The notes: generated from the letters alone by a model not told the origin. Positions 41,611 to 53,135 are shown, counted from the first letter of the stretch. The stretch is DNA of 64,000 bases from Vreelandella salicampi (GCF_013415105.1 NZ_JACCDF010000010.1:1-64000); one strand, 5' to 3'. Made by a program: numbers and translations.

Positions 41611-42189
41611 TTAAAAAGGTAAGTGCAGGGAAGCACTTAGCTGGTTTAAGTGGCTAAGCGTTGGTGCGTCGATGCGTTCATACTCTAGCCGACTGATCAG
41701 ACGATTCACCCGAACGCTGGCGCCGACCCCATGCAGCATTGACGTGCCGCTGTCATCAACGCCTTTCGGGGAGTGGGTTTCACCGCGCCACTCCGTTAAG
41801 CCTGATTTCGCATAAATGCTAAAGGTGCCCATGCGCATGCCTGCGACTAAGGCACCGCCTAGACTCATGGTATTCATAAGCATCGAATCGACGCCCGATG
41901 CGATAGGAACTTCGTCGCTTTCTCGATAGGCAATTTCGGCACCGATATCAATCTGGGGTAAGTACCAAGGCGTAAAGCCGGCGGTGATGCGAAACCCCGA
42001 CGAATACGCATCTAGCCCACTGAGGTCACTGCCTTCGAGAATCACACCGTTTTCCAGTTGGAGCAGCTCGCTGTCGGGGGCGGTGTACGCTAATGGCGAC
42101 GCTGGGTAGCTGTCGTATTCATCATCGTTTGCATGGCTCGCGCTTAGCGGCAAGAGACAACAAAATAGGCTGGTAGCGATGCGTTTCAC
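41611..42189 (-). CDS. Predicted outer-membrane beta-barrel protein of unknown function
   Basis: A 192-residue protein with a signal peptide (MKRIATSLFCCLLPLSASHA) and then alternating hydrophobic and polar strands, ending in an aromatic C-terminus (LHLPF) as outer-membrane barrels do. The pattern FRITAGFTPWYLPQIDIGAEIAY and SRLEYERID suggests a small eight-stranded barrel. GTG 42189 is preferred because TTGGAG lies 9 bases before it and it gives a clean signal peptide. I do not recognise a specific family. It is isolated between ppc and the methyltransferase. Confidence 0.65.
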   Translation of the reverse strand: MKRIATSLFCCLLPLSASHANDDEYDSYPASPLAYTAPDSELLQLENGVILEGSDLSGLDAYSSGFRITAGFTPWYLPQIDIGAEIAYRESDEVPIASGVDSMLMNTMSLGGALVAGMRMGTFSIYAKSGLTEWRGETHSPKGVDDSGTSMLHGVGASVRVNRLISRLEYERIDAPTLSHLNQLSASLHLPF

Positions 42190-42274
42190 GTTGATGGCTC
42201 CAAGTGCGTACCGGGTGACGCACAGCGACAATCCAATAAATTAGGACGCTTTATTTGATTACCAGAATATCAGC

Positions 42275-43087
42275 CTAGCAACTCGCTTCGATTTCGACCA
42301 CTTTAATTGCCTCATCCGCCAAGTTGGCCACCAGGTTTTTGCCCATGGTGAGAAAGCGCTCGCCAAATACCAGTTGCGGAGAGAGCAGCGCTTGGCGCTG
42401 GGTTTGCGTCTCTTTCTCGCGCTGGTGCTTTCGCCAGGCAAGCGCATCTTCGCTCCAATCGTTAAAGTGATTCAGGTAAAACCCTGCCTCGTGCAGCTGT
42501 GCTTTGAGCGAGGCGGCACTTTCCAAGTGCGAGTGAGCGGCATCTGAGGCCCAAGGCACCGGATAGCGCATCGCGAGCGCGTTGGGACCGCTGACAACTT
42601 CATGCATGACCAAACGGCCTTCGGGACGTAACACTCGACGACACTCACGCAGCACCGCCGGGCCGTCGGGCATGTTGAGAAAACTGTGTTGGAACAGCAC
42701 CGCGTCCACGCTGGCAGTGGCGAAAGGCAGGTGGGTGGCATCGCCGGTGACGCACTGTGCCCGCTTTTCTAATCCGGAAAGCTCAGAAAGCCCTTGGTTT
42801 AAGCGATTAAACCCGTGAGTAATATCCAGCCCCACCAGCACAAACCCTAACTCGGCTGCCTGGCGCATCAGCCCGCCAGCACCGGCGCCGATATCCAGCA
42901 CGCGTGGGTGGGTTTCGGCATTGAGCAGGCCGATCAGCCGGGCAGACGCCTTAACCCCGCCAATGTGCAGTTGATCAAGCGGGGCAAGCTCAAAAAACGT
43001 GGGGCCAGAAGGGAAGTGCTCGGCTACCCGGCCGAGCACTTCCTCCACGCTTAAATGTTGCTGGTAGTGATGAGAAAGCGTTGTCAC
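42275..43087 (-). CDS. Class I SAM-dependent methyltransferase
   Basis: A 270-residue methyltransferase with the SAM-binding motif [19 protein letters not shown] at about residues 59-77, followed by [28 protein letters not shown] and [19 protein letters not shown]. The substrate is unknown. Its GTG start overlaps the stop of the upstream acyl-CoA synthetase by four bases (GTGA), so it is translated from the same message. That suggests action on a CoA thioester, acid or quinone-like compound, but no function can be claimed. Confidence 0.75.
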   Translation of the reverse strand: MTTLSHHYQQHLSVEEVLGRVAEHFPSGPTFFELAPLDQLHIGGVKASARLIGLLNAETHPRVLDIGAGAGGLMRQAAELGFVLVGLDITHGFNRLNQGLSELSGLEKRAQCVTGDATHLPFATASVDAVLFQHSFLNMPDGPAVLRECRRVLRPEGRLVMHEVVSGPNALAMRYPVPWASDAAHSHLESAASLKAQLHEAGFYLNHFNDWSEDALAWRKHQREKETQTQRQALLSPQLVFGERFLTMGKNLVANLADEAIKVVEIEASC

Positions 43088-44784
43088 TTCTCAAGCCCTA
43101 GCTCTTCGATAGAGATTTCGCGCATCTTGAACTTCTGAATTTTGCCGGTCACCGTCATCGGGAATTCATCGACAAACTTGAAGTAGCGCGGGATTTTGAA
43201 GTGGGTAATCTTGCCTTTGCAGAACTCGCGCAGCTCTTCGTCGGTTACGTCTTGCTTGCCGTTCAGCTTGACCCAGGCAATCAACTCTTCGCCGTATTTC
43301 TTGTCCGGCACGCCGGTAACCTGCACTTCCGATACGCCAGGGTGGGTGTAGAGGAACTCCTCAATCTCTTTGGGATAGACGTTCTCGCCGCCGCGAATCA
43401 CCATGTCTTTGATGCGGCCAACGATTTGCACGTAGCCTTCGTCGTCCATGGTGGCCAAATCGCCGGTGTGCATCCAGCCCGCTTCATCGATGGCTTCCTC
43501 GGTCGCCTTTTCGTTGTTCCAGTACTTGAGCATCACGCTATAGCCGCGGGTGCAGAGCTCGCCAATTTCGCCACGCGGAAGAATACCGCCGCTACCCGGG
43601 TCGACAATTTTGCTTTCCAAGTGAGGCTGCGTACGCCCCACGGTAGAAACGCGTTTATCGATGCTGTCGTCAGCGCCAGTCTGCGTTGAAACCGGGCTGG
43701 TTTCGGTCATGCCGTAGGCAATCTGTACGCCTTTCATGTTCATCTTATCGATGACCTGCCTCATGACCTCCGCCGGGCAAATAGAGCCGGCCATGATGCC
43801 GGTGCGCAGGCTAGAAAGATCCAAGCTTGAGAAATCCGGGTGATCGAGCTCGGCGATAAACATGGTCGGCACGCCGTAAAGGGCGGTCGCGCGTTGCGAG
43901 TGAACGGCCTTTAGCACCGATTCTGGGTCAAAACCCTCGCCGGGATAAATCATTGCCGCGCCGTGGGTCACACAGCCAAGATTGCCCATCACCATGCCGA
44001 AGCAGTGGTAAAGCGGCACCGGAATGACAAGGCGGTCTTCGCTGGTGAAGCCCATGCTTTCGGCGACAAAAAAGCCGTTGTTGAGAATGTTGTGGTGCGA
44101 AAGTGTCGCGCCTTTAGGGAAGCCCGTGGTGCCTGAGGTGTACTGAATGTTGATCGGGTCGTCGAACTGCAGCGTGGCTTGCAGGTCGTCCACGTCGGTT
44201 TGGCTAATCTGGTTGGCCTGATCGAGCAGGTCCTGCCAGCGCCACATGCCGTCGTACTTCTCGGTGCTTAAGTTGATCACCCCTTCAAGCTCCGGCAGCT
44301 TTTTCGATTTCAGCTTACCTTCGGCGCTGGCTTTAAGCTCCGGCGCGAGCTCAACGAGCATGCCGCGGTAGTCAGAGGATTTGAAACTATCGGCGGTGAT
44401 CAAAAAACGCGCGCCGGATTGATTCAACGCGTACTCAAGCTCATGGGTACGGTAAGCCGGGTTGATGTTGACCAGAATCGCGCCGATCTTGGCGGTAGCG
44501 AACTGGGTGAGCGTCCACTCGCTGCAGTTGGGCGCCCAAATAGCCACGCGGTCGCCAGCTTGTACGCCCAGCGCGAGTAGGCCACGCGCCACACGGTTAA
44601 CCTCTTCCTGTAGCTGCTGATAGGTCCAGTGGATGTCCTGGTGTAGTACGATCAGGGCGTCGTTATCCGGGTATTGGGCGACAATCTCGTCGAACTTATC
44701 GCCGATGGTCATACCCAGCAGCGGTTTATCCGCCGTGCTGCTGGTATAGCTGGGTAGAATGGGCGCGTGTGGTTGTGAAGCCAT
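43084..44784 (-). CDS. AMP-binding acyl-CoA synthetase
   Basis: A 566-residue adenylate-forming CoA ligase. Motifs are [16 protein letters not shown] (ATP loop), [42 protein letters not shown] and the C-terminal [11 protein letters not shown] with the catalytic Lys. It resembles medium-chain or branched fatty-acid CoA ligases such as those placed downstream of liu genes in Pseudomonas. Substrate is unknown; a branched or medium-chain acid from leucine or isoprenoid breakdown is a reasonable guess. It is downstream of liuE on the same strand with a gap of 117 bases. Confidence 0.86.
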   Translation of the reverse strand: MASQPHAPILPSYTSSTADKPLLGMTIGDKFDEIVAQYPDNDALIVLHQDIHWTYQQLQEEVNRVARGLLALGVQAGDRVAIWAPNCSEWTLTQFATAKIGAILVNINPAYRTHELEYALNQSGARFLITADSFKSSDYRGMLVELAPELKASAEGKLKSKKLPELEGVINLSTEKYDGMWRWQDLLDQANQISQTDVDDLQATLQFDDPINIQYTSGTTGFPKGATLSHHNILNNGFFVAESMGFTSEDRLVIPVPLYHCFGMVMGNLGCVTHGAAMIYPGEGFDPESVLKAVHSQRATALYGVPTMFIAELDHPDFSSLDLSSLRTGIMAGSICPAEVMRQVIDKMNMKGVQIAYGMTETSPVSTQTGADDSIDKRVSTVGRTQPHLESKIVDPGSGGILPRGEIGELCTRGYSVMLKYWNNEKATEEAIDEAGWMHTGDLATMDDEGYVQIVGRIKDMVIRGGENVYPKEIEEFLYTHPGVSEVQVTGVPDKKYGEELIAWVKLNGKQDVTDEELREFCKGKITHFKIPRYFKFVDEFPMTVTGKIQKFKMREISIEELGLEK

Positions 44785-44901
44785 GAGTGTCTCTCCAACG
44801 TATTGTTGTCTTCGTAATGCTGTCTTAGAAAGCTGCTGTTGTCCGCCTAACGTTCGTTGCGTCGTTTTTTATTATGGTCGCTGTATCTTCTCGGGCTCTG
44901 C

Positions 44902-45807
44902 CTACTGGCGGCAGCCTATGGCTAACGCGACCTTGGAACTCGGCGTGCGGCCAAGTTCGGCGGTGATCCAGTAGCCGGTATCGATGACGGCTTGTAGGTC
45001 GATACCCGTCTCAATGCCTAGCCCTTTGAGCAGATAAAGCACGTCTTCAGTGGCGACGTTGCCCGAGGCGCCTTTGGCGTAAGGGCAGCCGCCAAGACCA
45101 GCGGTCGAGGCGTCGATCACGCTTACCCCCTCTTCCAGCACGGCGTAGAGATTGGCCAGCGCCTGCCCGTAAGTATCGTGAAAATGCGCCGCTAAACATT
45201 CCATGGGTACCTCGCGGCTTACGGCGTCTATCATGCGCTTGGCGGCCAGTGGCGTCCCTACGCCGATGGTATCGCCCAGGGAGATTTCATAGCAGCCCAT
45301 GTCATACAGCGCTTTAGCCACGGCTGCGACCTTGGTTGGGGCAATCTCGCCTTCGTAGGGGCAGCCGAGCACGCAGGAAACGTAGCCACGCACACGTAAA
45401 CCGGCGCCGCGGGCGCGCGCTAGTACCGGTTCAAATCGCTCAAGCGATTCGCTCACCGAGCAGTTGATGTTTTTCTGCGAAAACGCCTCCGAGGCCGCAC
45501 CGAACACCGCGACTTCATCCGCCTTGGCTTCTAGGGCGTTTTCCAGGCCCTTTAGGTTGGGGGTGAGTGCGGAGTACACCACGCCAGAGTGGCGGCTGAT
45601 GCCGGTCATGACCTCGCTGGCATCGCCCATTTGCGGCACCCACTTGGGCGAGACAAAACTCGCCGCTTCGATGTGGGACATACCGGCTTTTGCCAGGCGC
45701 TCGATCAGCTCGATTTTGGTACGCGTGGGCACCGGCGTGCCGGGCTCGTTTTGCAGCCCGTCACGCGGTGACATTTCAAAAAGCCGTACGGAAGAGGGCA
45801 GTGTCAT
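44902..45807 (-). CDS. liuE: Hydroxymethylglutaryl-CoA lyase
   Basis: A 301-residue TIM-barrel enzyme cleaving HMG-CoA to acetyl-CoA and acetoacetate, the last step of leucine breakdown. Features are [12 protein letters not shown] near the start (metal and substrate binding), [29 protein letters not shown] and the catalytic-Cys loop [19 protein letters not shown]. It is the last of the core liuRABCDE genes, 11 bases after liuD. Confidence 0.95.
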   Translation of the reverse strand: MTLPSSVRLFEMSPRDGLQNEPGTPVPTRTKIELIERLAKAGMSHIEAASFVSPKWVPQMGDASEVMTGISRHSGVVYSALTPNLKGLENALEAKADEVAVFGAASEAFSQKNINCSVSESLERFEPVLARARGAGLRVRGYVSCVLGCPYEGEIAPTKVAAVAKALYDMGCYEISLGDTIGVGTPLAAKRMIDAVSREVPMECLAAHFHDTYGQALANLYAVLEEGVSVIDASTAGLGGCPYAKGASGNVATEDVLYLLKGLGIETGIDLQAVIDTGYWITAELGRTPSSKVALAIGCRQ

Positions 45808-45818
45808 GGTTGATCTCC

Positions 45819-47870
45819 TTACGCGTCGGCGGCGAAGTCCAAGAGCACATCGCCCTGGCCAACGGTATCGCCAGCGGCGAAGTGGAATGTCTCAACAAAG
45901 CCATCTGCAGGCGCGGTCATGGTGTGCTCCATCTTCATCGCTTCCATCACCATCAGCGGCATGCCTTTTTCGACGCGCTGTTCCGGGGCGACCAGAAGCG
46001 TTACCACAGTGCCGTGCATTGGCGCGGTGAGCGTGGATTCCGCCTCGTGGTGGCCGTGGTCGATGGCATCGATGCGCCGCCAGAATAGCCGCGTTTCGCC
46101 CGCCGGGTCAGACAGCACCACCACGTGGCCGTCGCGGCGCGCCTGCAGGCGACGACGATGGCCGTTGAGCGTGACCGCGACCGCGTCGCCATCGAGCTGC
46201 TGAAGCCGGGCGGTCAGGGTCTCTCCATCCACGTTGCCGCCGTGAAGCGTTAAGTTCCACGGGTCGGCGTCACTCTCGCGGGTGCCTTCCACGACGACTA
46301 CGGCGTCGCTATCGACCTCCTGTACGCGTGCCGGATCGCAAAGGGCAATGCGAATGGTGTGCGGGGCGTTCAGGCGGAAACCGTCGTGACGGTCCCAAGG
46401 CGAGTCGCTTTCGCATTCGCGGGCGAGCTGGCCAAGGCCAATCAGCGCCGCGCTGGCATACTCTTCCAGGCGGTACACTTTGGGTGCAAACAGGGTCGCT
46501 TCGTTGCGTTCGATAAAACGCGTGTCGAGTTCAAGGTTTTTGAAGCCGGGGTGTGTGGCCAAGCGCTGCAAGAACGCCCGGTTGGTCACCACGCCCTGCA
46601 CATCCAGCGCGGCCAGCGCGCGGTTGAGGGTAGCGAGCGCCGCATCGCGGTCGACGCCGTGAACAATCAATTTGGCGAGCATGGGGTCGTAGTGCATGGA
46701 GACCACATCACCGCTTTCGACCCCGCTATCCAAACGCACTTGGTCGGGCGTTAAGCCAGCGCCGGCCAAATCCAGCGCGAAGCGTTCAAGTGTACCGGTA
46801 GCGGGCAGGAAGTCTTGCTCGGGGTCTTCGGCATAAAGACGCGCCTCAAAGCTGTGACCAGTGATGGTAAGCGCTTCCTGGTTCAGCGGAAGCGGCTCGC
46901 CCATGGCCACACGCAGCTGCCACTCGACCAGATCTTGCCCGGTGATCATTTCGGTGACCGGGTGTTCGACCTGTAGGCGCGTGTTCATCTCCATAAAGTA
47001 GAACGAGCCGTCGGCATCCAACAGGAACTCGACCGTACCCGCGCCCACATAGTGGATCTCTTGGGCAGCGCGAACGGCCGCTTCGCCCATTTCGCGGCGC
47101 AGCTCGGGCGTCATGCCCGGCGCGGGTGCTTCTTCGAGGACTTTTTGGTGGCGGCGCTGTACCGAGCAGTCGCGCTCGAAGAGATAAACGCCGTTGCCGT
47201 GAGAATCGCAGAAGACTTGCACTTCGACGTGACGCGGCTGAACGAGGTACTTCTCGATCAGCATACGGTCATCGCCAAAGGCCGCTTTGGACTCGCGACG
47301 GCAGCCGTCGAGCGCGGCTTGGAAGGCCTCGGTGGATTCGACCACGCGCATGCCTTTACCGCCACCACCGGCGCTGGCTTTGAGCATCACCGGGTAGCCG
47401 ATTTTATCGGCTTCGGCGCGCAGTAAGTCGTCATCCTGATCGTCGCCGTGGTAGCCCGGTACCAGCGGTACGCCAGCGTTGTGCATCCGCGCTTTGGCAG
47501 AGGACTTGTCGCCCATCGCGGCGATTGCCGAGGCGGGCGGGCCGACAAAGGTAATGCCCGCCGCATCAAGGGCGTTGACGAAAGCGCCGTTTTCGGAAAG
47601 AAAGCCGTAACCGGGGTGAATCGCGCCGCTGCCGGTACGTTTGGCCGCTTCAATCACGGCATCGACTTTTAGATAGCTCTCCCGCGCGGCGGCCGGCCCC
47701 AAGCGCACGGCTTCATCGGCTTCGCGCACGTGGCGGGCGTTGGCGTCGGCGTCCGAATAGACCGCGACAGTTTTCAGCCCCATGCGGCGAGCGGTGCGCA
47801 TAACGCGGCAAGCGATTTCGCCACGGTTGGCGATCAGTAGGGTGTCGAACTTGTTCACTTTAGTGGTCAT
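45819..47870 (-). CDS. liuD: 3-methylcrotonyl-CoA carboxylase, biotin-containing alpha subunit
   Basis: A 683-residue subunit. The biotin carboxylase half has [33 protein letters not shown] (ATP-grasp glycine loop), [19 protein letters not shown] and [17 protein letters not shown]. The C-terminal biotinyl domain has the EAMKMEHT site. With LiuB it carboxylates 3-methylcrotonyl-CoA. The start at 47870 overlaps the end of liuC (ATGA). A 45-codon upstream extension within liuC is rejected. Confidence 0.95.
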   Translation of the reverse strand: MTTKVNKFDTLLIANRGEIACRVMRTARRMGLKTVAVYSDADANARHVREADEAVRLGPAAARESYLKVDAVIEAAKRTGSGAIHPGYGFLSENGAFVNALDAAGITFVGPPASAIAAMGDKSSAKARMHNAGVPLVPGYHGDDQDDDLLRAEADKIGYPVMLKASAGGGGKGMRVVESTEAFQAALDGCRRESKAAFGDDRMLIEKYLVQPRHVEVQVFCDSHGNGVYLFERDCSVQRRHQKVLEEAPAPGMTPELRREMGEAAVRAAQEIHYVGAGTVEFLLDADGSFYFMEMNTRLQVEHPVTEMITGQDLVEWQLRVAMGEPLPLNQEALTITGHSFEARLYAEDPEQDFLPATGTLERFALDLAGAGLTPDQVRLDSGVESGDVVSMHYDPMLAKLIVHGVDRDAALATLNRALAALDVQGVVTNRAFLQRLATHPGFKNLELDTRFIERNEATLFAPKVYRLEEYASAALIGLGQLARECESDSPWDRHDGFRLNAPHTIRIALCDPARVQEVDSDAVVVVEGTRESDADPWNLTLHGGNVDGETLTARLQQLDGDAVAVTLNGHRRRLQARRDGHVVVLSDPAGETRLFWRRIDAIDHGHHEAESTLTAPMHGTVVTLLVAPEQRVEKGMPLMVMEAMKMEHTMTAPADGFVETFHFAAGDTVGQGDVLLDFAADA

Positions 47871-48703
47871 GAACGGGGCTCCGTGGCGTTGTTGTTGTGT
47901 GCAGCCCAGCCTTGTTCCGTCCAGGCCGGGCGGCGTTTGTCGAAAAAGCTGGCCAAGCCCTCTTGCCCCTCGTCGCTTACCCGCAGGCGCGCAATCACCT
48001 GGCAAGTATGCTCACGGGTGGCCTCAGCGTCGGGCGCTTTGGCGACACTGGCCAGCAGTGCCTTGGTGGCGCGTTGGGCCTGCGGGGAGCCTCCCAGTAA
48101 CGTGGTCAGCATTGCGTCAACCGCAACGTCGAGCTCTTCCGCTGCGACGACTTGGTGCGCGAGGCCAAGCGCCAAGGCAGTGGGGGCGTCCATAACTTCA
48201 GCGGTCAGCGAGTAACGGCGCATTTGACGCTCGCCAAGGGCGCGCTGCACGTAAGGACTGATGACGGCAGGGGATAAGCCGATCTTGACCTCTGAGAGGC
48301 AGAACTTGGCCTTCTCGGAGGCGACCACGACATCGCAGCATGCCGCCAGCCCTACCGCGCCACCAAAAGCCGCACCCTGGACGCGGCAAACACTGGGGCA
48401 GGGCAGGCTGTCGAGCCCGTGCATGAGTTTTGCCAGCTTGCGTGAATCGGCGAGGTTATCATCGAGGTCGTAATCGACCATACGCTTCATCCAGTTAAGG
48501 TCCGCCCCCGCTGAGAAGCTTTTGCCTTCCGAGCCCAGTACCACCGCGCGCACCTCGCCCTGGTTTGCCAAGGTGTGCAGCTCATCGAGGTGGGCGTTGA
48601 GCTCGGCAATCAAGTGGTCGTCGAAGGCGTTGTGAACGTCCGGGCGGTTGAGCGTCAGCCAAGCAACGCCGTTGGCATCGATGCCAAGAGATGAGAAAGC
48701 CAT
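47867..48703 (-). CDS. liuC: 3-methylglutaconyl-CoA hydratase (enoyl-CoA hydratase family)
   Basis: A 278-residue crotonase-fold protein placed between the two carboxylase subunits, as in Pseudomonas liuRABCDE. Oxyanion-hole segments are GSEGKSFSAGADLNWMKRM and GAAFGGAVGLAACCDVVVAS. It should hydrate methylglutaconyl-CoA to HMG-CoA. The ATG at 48703 has AAGGAG six bases upstream. Its specific substrate is assigned from operon position. Confidence 0.92.
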   Translation of the reverse strand: MAFSSLGIDANGVAWLTLNRPDVHNAFDDHLIAELNAHLDELHTLANQGEVRAVVLGSEGKSFSAGADLNWMKRMVDYDLDDNLADSRKLAKLMHGLDSLPCPSVCRVQGAAFGGAVGLAACCDVVVASEKAKFCLSEVKIGLSPAVISPYVQRALGERQMRRYSLTAEVMDAPTALALGLAHQVVAAEELDVAVDAMLTTLLGGSPQAQRATKALLASVAKAPDAEATREHTCQVIARLRVSDEGQEGLASFFDKRRPAWTEQGWAAHNNNATEPRS

Positions 48704-48713
48704 GGTTTGCTCC

Positions 48714-50321
48714 TTACATCCGGAACACGCCGAAGCGTGTCTCTTCGATTTCGGCATTCATCGCGGCGGCAAGCGAAAGCCCCAACACGTCGCGGGTTTG
48801 GGCCGGATCGATCACACCGTCATCCCACAGTCGTGCGCTGGCGTAGTAGGGGTGGCCTTGGTGCTCGTACTGCTCGCGCGTGGGCTGTTTGAAGGCTTCC
48901 TCGTCCGCTTGACTCCACTCGCGGCCTTCGCGCTCGATCTGTTCGCGTTTGACCTGAGCGAGGACACCCGCCGCCTGTTCGCCGCCCATTACGGAAATAC
49001 GCGCGTTGGGCCACATAAATAATAGGTTCGGGTCATAGGCGCGACCGCACATGCCGTAGTTGCCGGCGCCGAAGCTGCCGCCGATCAGCACGGTGAACTT
49101 GGGTACCTTGGCGCAGGCCACCGCAGTGACCAGTTTGGCGCCGTGCTTGGCGATGCCTTCGTGCTCGTACTTGGAGCCGACCATAAAGCCGGTGATGTTT
49201 TGCAAAAAGATCAGCGGGATTTTGCGCTGAGCGCAAAGCTCAATAAAGTGCGCGCCTTTGACGGCGGATTCGGAAAACAGCACGCCATTGTTGGCAACGA
49301 TACCCACCGGGTAGCCGTGAATATGGGCAAAGCCGGTGACCAGCGTATCGCCGTAGTAGCGTTTGAATTCGTCAAAGTCGGAGTCATCGACCGTGCGGGC
49401 GATGACTTCGCGCACGTCATAGGGCTTTTTCAGATCGGTGCCGACGATGCCGTAAAGCTCACTGGGATCGAGCTTGGGCGGTTTGGGCGCCTGCATGTTG
49501 AGCTCGCCGCGCTTTTGCCAATTCAGGCGTGAGACGCACGCGCGTGCCAGTTGCAGGGCGTGGGCATCGTTTTCGGCGTAATGATCGGCCACACCGCTTT
49601 TTTTGGCGTGAACGTCGGCGCCACCGAGATCTTCCGCGCTGATGGATTCACCGGTGGCGGCTTTTACCAACGGCGGGCCGCCGAGGAAAATCGTGCCTTG
49701 CTCTTTGACGATGATCGACTCGTCCGCCATGGCCGGCACGTAGGCGCCGCCGGCGGTACAGGAGCCCATTACCACGGCGATCTGCGGGATGCCTTCGGCA
49801 GACATCGTCGCTTGGTTGTAGAAGATGCGCCCGAAGTGGTCGCGGTCGGGGAAGACTTCATCCTGGCGCGGCAAAAAGGCGCCGCCCGAATCGACCAGGT
49901 AAATACACGGCAAGCGGTGCTTGCGGGCGATGTCTTGGGCGCGGATGTGCTTTTTCACCGTCATCGGGAAGTAGGTGCCACCCTTGACGGTGGCGTCATT
50001 GGCGACAATCACGCACTCCACGCCGGAGACGCGACCAATGCCCGTGACCACGCCCGCAGCAGGCACGTCAGATTCGTAAACGTTGTGCGCGGCCAGCGCG
50101 GAAAACTCCAAGAAAGGCGAGCCTTCGTCGATCAGGTGATCAATGCGGTCGCGGACAAAAAGCTTGCCGCGCGACTCGTGCCGGGTGCGCGCTTTCTCAC
50201 CGCCGCCCTGGCTGATGGCGGCGGTGAGTTCGCGAAGTTTCATCACTTCGCCGCGCATCGCTTTTTCGTTGGCCTGAAAAACGTCGCTTCTGGGATTCAC
50301 TTGTGTGGTTAGCGTACTCAT
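48714..50321 (-). CDS. liuB: 3-methylcrotonyl-CoA carboxylase, carboxyltransferase beta subunit
   Basis: A 535-residue carboxyltransferase of the acyl-CoA carboxylase family. Two crotonase-like halves are visible: [40 protein letters not shown] and [14 protein letters not shown] in the first, and [49 protein letters not shown] in the second. These are typical for MCC beta. The start at 50321 is after an AAGGGTG site. It is 10 bases after liuA. Confidence 0.95.
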   Translation of the reverse strand: MSTLTTQVNPRSDVFQANEKAMRGEVMKLRELTAAISQGGGEKARTRHESRGKLFVRDRIDHLIDEGSPFLEFSALAAHNVYESDVPAAGVVTGIGRVSGVECVIVANDATVKGGTYFPMTVKKHIRAQDIARKHRLPCIYLVDSGGAFLPRQDEVFPDRDHFGRIFYNQATMSAEGIPQIAVVMGSCTAGGAYVPAMADESIIVKEQGTIFLGGPPLVKAATGESISAEDLGGADVHAKKSGVADHYAENDAHALQLARACVSRLNWQKRGELNMQAPKPPKLDPSELYGIVGTDLKKPYDVREVIARTVDDSDFDEFKRYYGDTLVTGFAHIHGYPVGIVANNGVLFSESAVKGAHFIELCAQRKIPLIFLQNITGFMVGSKYEHEGIAKHGAKLVTAVACAKVPKFTVLIGGSFGAGNYGMCGRAYDPNLLFMWPNARISVMGGEQAAGVLAQVKREQIEREGREWSQADEEAFKQPTREQYEHQGHPYYASARLWDDGVIDPAQTRDVLGLSLAAAMNAEIEETRFGVFRM

Positions 50322-50331
50322 CGTGACACCC

Positions 50332-51501
50332 TTACTTGGACTCATTGAAGAGTTCGCGGCCAATCAGCATACGGCGAATCTCGCTGGTGCCGGCGCCGAT
50401 TTCGTAAAGTTTGGCGTCGCGCAACAAGCGTCCGGTGGGGTACTCGTTGATATAGCCGTTGCCGCCCAGCAGCTGAATGGCATCGAGCGCCACTTGAGTG
50501 GCTTTTTCGGCACAGTAGAGGATGACGCCGGCAGCGTCTTTGCGCGAGGTTTGGCCGCGGTCACAGGCGCCAGCTACCGCGTAGAGGTAAGCGCGGCAGG
50601 CGTTCATGGTGGTGTACATATCGGCGATTTTGCCCTGCACCAGCTGGAATTCGCCAATTGACTGGTTGAACTGCTTGCGTTCGTGAATGTAGGGCAATAC
50701 GACGTCCATGGCGGCCTGCATAATGCCAATGGGACCTGCCGCTAGCACGGTGCGCTCGTAATCCAAGCCACTCATCAAAACGCGCACGCCTTTGCCGACG
50801 TCGCCCAACACGTTTTCCGCGGGGACTTCGCAATCCTGGAACACCAGCTCACACGTGTTGGAGCCGCGCATGCCCAGCTTGTCGAGTTTTTGCGCGGTGG
50901 AGAAGCCCGGCATGCCTTTTTCAATGATGAACGCGGTAATGCCTTTTGAGCCGGCGTCCGGGTCGGTTTTGGCGTAAACCACCAGAACATCGGCATCCGG
51001 GCCGTTGGTGATCCACATTTTGTTGCCGTTGAGGATGTACTTGTCGCCCTCTTTACGCGCTCGCAGCTGCATGGAAACAACGTCCGACCCAGCGCCTGGT
51101 TCTGACATCGCCAGCGCACCGACGTGCTCGCCGCTAATTAACTTGGGCAGGTACTTGCTCTTCTGCTCAGGGCTTGCGTTGATCTTTAGCTGATTAACGC
51201 AAAGGTTAGAGTGCGCGCCGTAAGACAGCGCGACAGACGCGCTGGCCCGGGAGATCTCTTCCATGGCGATGCAGTGGGCGAGATACCCCATACCGCTGCC
51301 GCCATCCTCTTCTGAGACGGTAATGCCCAACAGGCCCATGTCGCCGAATTTCTGCCACAGGTCATTGGGAAATTCGTTTTTTTCGTCGATTTCAGCGGCG
51401 CGCGGGGCGATCTCGTCGCGAGCAAAGGCGTTGACCTGCTCACGCAGCATGTTGAGTTCATCGTCCAGGCCGTAGTTGAGTTCTGAGTAGTGGGTAAACA
51501 T
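50332..51501 (-). CDS. liuA: Isovaleryl-CoA dehydrogenase
   Basis: A 389-residue FAD enzyme oxidising isovaleryl-CoA, handing electrons to ETF (etfA opens this window). The FAD and substrate segments [16 protein letters not shown] and [19 protein letters not shown] are clear. The base is probably the Glu in [12 protein letters not shown], and the C-terminal loop reads GAGTSEIRR without the usual Glu, which is the isovaleryl-CoA dehydrogenase pattern. ATG 51501 has AAGGTGA upstream. It follows liuR. Confidence 0.95.
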   Translation of the reverse strand: MFTHYSELNYGLDDELNMLREQVNAFARDEIAPRAAEIDEKNEFPNDLWQKFGDMGLLGITVSEEDGGSGMGYLAHCIAMEEISRASASVALSYGAHSNLCVNQLKINASPEQKSKYLPKLISGEHVGALAMSEPGAGSDVVSMQLRARKEGDKYILNGNKMWITNGPDADVLVVYAKTDPDAGSKGITAFIIEKGMPGFSTAQKLDKLGMRGSNTCELVFQDCEVPAENVLGDVGKGVRVLMSGLDYERTVLAAGPIGIMQAAMDVVLPYIHERKQFNQSIGEFQLVQGKIADMYTTMNACRAYLYAVAGACDRGQTSRKDAAGVILYCAEKATQVALDAIQLLGGNGYINEYPTGRLLRDAKLYEIGAGTSEIRRMLIGRELFNESK

Positions 51502-51541
51502 GGTCAATCACCTTTGCGAAGATTGTTGGTTGATAGGCGTG

Positions 51542-52006
51542 TTAATGCATGGTGGCGGAGCTGGAGGAGCGTTTCGTGCTGGCTGTTTTGGTTTTATCCA
51601 TTGAGCGCTCTTCCTCTTCTAGTTTTTGGTGAAGCTCCTCGAGTGCTTGGCGGCAACGAATTTCGGCACTCTCTAGTTCTAGCTGCACCATGGTGATGTC
51701 TTTCATCTGCTGCTCTAAGGCGGCGCGGCGTTCACCTATTTTGCTCAGCATGAGATGCAGCTGTTTTTCACTACCGCTGCGCGTCTCATCCCATAGCTCA
51801 AACAGCTCGCGGATTTCCGCCAGAGAAAAACCCAAGCGCTTGCCACGAAGCGTTAATTTAAGCCGCACGCGGTCCTTGCTGCTGTAGACACGTGTTTGCC
51901 CGCGCCGCGAGGGGTGCAGAAGCTCTTGGTCTTCATAAAAGCGAATGCTGCGAGTGGTGACGTCAAATTCGTTGGCCAGTTCGCTAATAGAGTAGGTTTT
52001 GCACAT
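51542..52006 (-). CDS. liuR: MerR-family regulator LiuR
   Basis: A 154-residue regulator with the MerR helix-turn-helix at the N-terminus (YSISELANEFDVTTRSIRFYEDQELL), the wing RRGQTRVYSSKDRVRL and a dimerising coiled coil to the end. LiuR represses leucine and isovalerate breakdown genes in gammaproteobacteria. It heads liuRABCDE. The start at 52006 begins MCKTYSISEL; a longer form starting at 52054 is less likely. A matching palindrome lies 64 bases upstream. Confidence 0.9.
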   Translation of the reverse strand: MCKTYSISELANEFDVTTRSIRFYEDQELLHPSRRGQTRVYSSKDRVRLKLTLRGKRLGFSLAEIRELFELWDETRSGSEKQLHLMLSKIGERRAALEQQMKDITMVQLELESAEIRCRQALEELHQKLEEEERSMDKTKTASTKRSSSSATMH

Positions 52007-52069
52007 AATGATGTTTCTCGCGATAGGGGAGATGTCCCTATGGAACATTGTCAACGAGGCTAAAACAAG

Positions 52070-52088
52070 TTCACGTTAACGTAAAGTG
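52070..52088. promoter_or_regulatory. Candidate LiuR operator upstream of liuR
   Basis: On the minus strand this reads TTTACGTTAACGTGAA, with the perfect palindrome ACGTTAACGT at 52073-52082. It agrees at 13 of 16 positions with the site at 57368-57383 before the valine operon. The 322-base gap between liuR and livG also contains possible promoters for both directions, but none is clear enough to list. LiuR binding is inferred from position and resemblance. Confidence 0.6.
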
Positions 52089-52328
52089 CTAATCATGTAA
52101 GGTTGACTTGCGTTGAAAGTCGGTAACTCTCTGATTTTTAAATCTATAGAGCGACTTATCAATGCGCTTTATCATTTAGATAGACCAAAGTTCTAATTGT
52201 CACACCCCCTCAAGCGTTGCTAGTTTGCACCTACACCTTACGTTCAGGTAAGGGCTGAGCGCCGACATGCGAATAACTCTCGGTCGGTGAAAAGTCAGCA
52301 CAATAACAACAAAGAGGCTTGTTACTTT

Positions 52329-53135
52329 ATGAGTGCAGACGAAGCTCGTGAGACAGACGCTCGTGGAGCCTTTGTCCTCGAAACCCGAGGGCTGACAAAA
52401 GAATTCCGTGGCTTCACCGCGGTAGATGACGTCAACCTTCAGGTGCAGGAAGGGCATATCCATGCCCTTATCGGCCCTAACGGTGCCGGTAAAACAACGG
52501 TATTCAATCTGCTCACTAAATTTTTGCCGCCGACACGTGGCGAAATTCTTTATCGTGGCAAACCCATCACCAACATGAAATCCAACGAGATTGCACGGAT
52601 GGGGTTGGTGCGCTCTTTTCAGATCTCGGCGGTGTTTGCTCACATGACGGCGCTCGAAAACGTACGCGTCGCGCTACAACGTGAATTAGGCACGTCGTTT
52701 CATTTTTGGAAATCAGAAAAAACCCTCGATCACCTGAATGAGCGAGCGCTTGAGCTTCTAGAGGAAGTTGGGCTGCGCGAGTATGCCGATACGTTAACGG
52801 TCGAGATGCCTTATGGGCGTAAGCGGGCGTTAGAGGTGGCGACGACGCTGGCGCTGGACCCGATCATGATGCTGCTCGACGAGCCGACCCAGGGCATGGG
52901 CGCGGAAGATGTGGATCGCATTGTGGAATTGATTAAGCGCGTCTCCAAGGGCCGTACGGTACTCATGGTCGAACATAACCTGAGTGTGGTGAGTCGCTTG
53001 TGTGATCGCATTACCGTGCTAGCGCGCGGCTCAGTATTGGCAGAAGGCGATTACGACAGTGTCTCGCGCAACCCGCTAGTGCGCGAAGCCTATATGGGCA
53101 GCGACGCCGCTGAAGAAGAGGAAGCGCAAGCATGA
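52329..53135 (+). CDS. livG: Branched-chain amino acid type ABC transporter ATP-binding protein LivG
   Basis: A 268-residue ATPase. Walker A is GPNGAGKTTVF, the LivG-specific RSFQISAVFAHMTALENVRVAL follows, Walker B is MMLLDEPTQGMG, and the H-loop is MVEHN. The usual LSGGQ signature is altered here to EMPYGRKRALEVATTL, as in a subset of Liv-type ATPases (urea and related). ATG 52329 is preferred; a GTG at 52287 is possible. It overlaps livF by ATGA. The transporter is divergent from the liu operon. Confidence 0.86.
   Translation: MSADEARETDARGAFVLETRGLTKEFRGFTAVDDVNLQVQEGHIHALIGPNGAGKTTVFNLLTKFLPPTRGEILYRGKPITNMKSNEIARMGLVRSFQISAVFAHMTALENVRVALQRELGTSFHFWKSEKTLDHLNERALELLEEVGLREYADTLTVEMPYGRKRALEVATTLALDPIMMLLDEPTQGMGAEDVDRIVELIKRVSKGRTVLMVEHNLSVVSRLCDRITVLARGSVLAEGDYDSVSRNPLVREAYMGSDAAEEEEAQA

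Noticed and set aside
47871..48005. 45-codon upstream extension of liuD
   Set aside because: It lies in the liuC coding region and the biotin carboxylase N-terminus starts at the internal ATG, which overlaps the liuC stop as ATGA.
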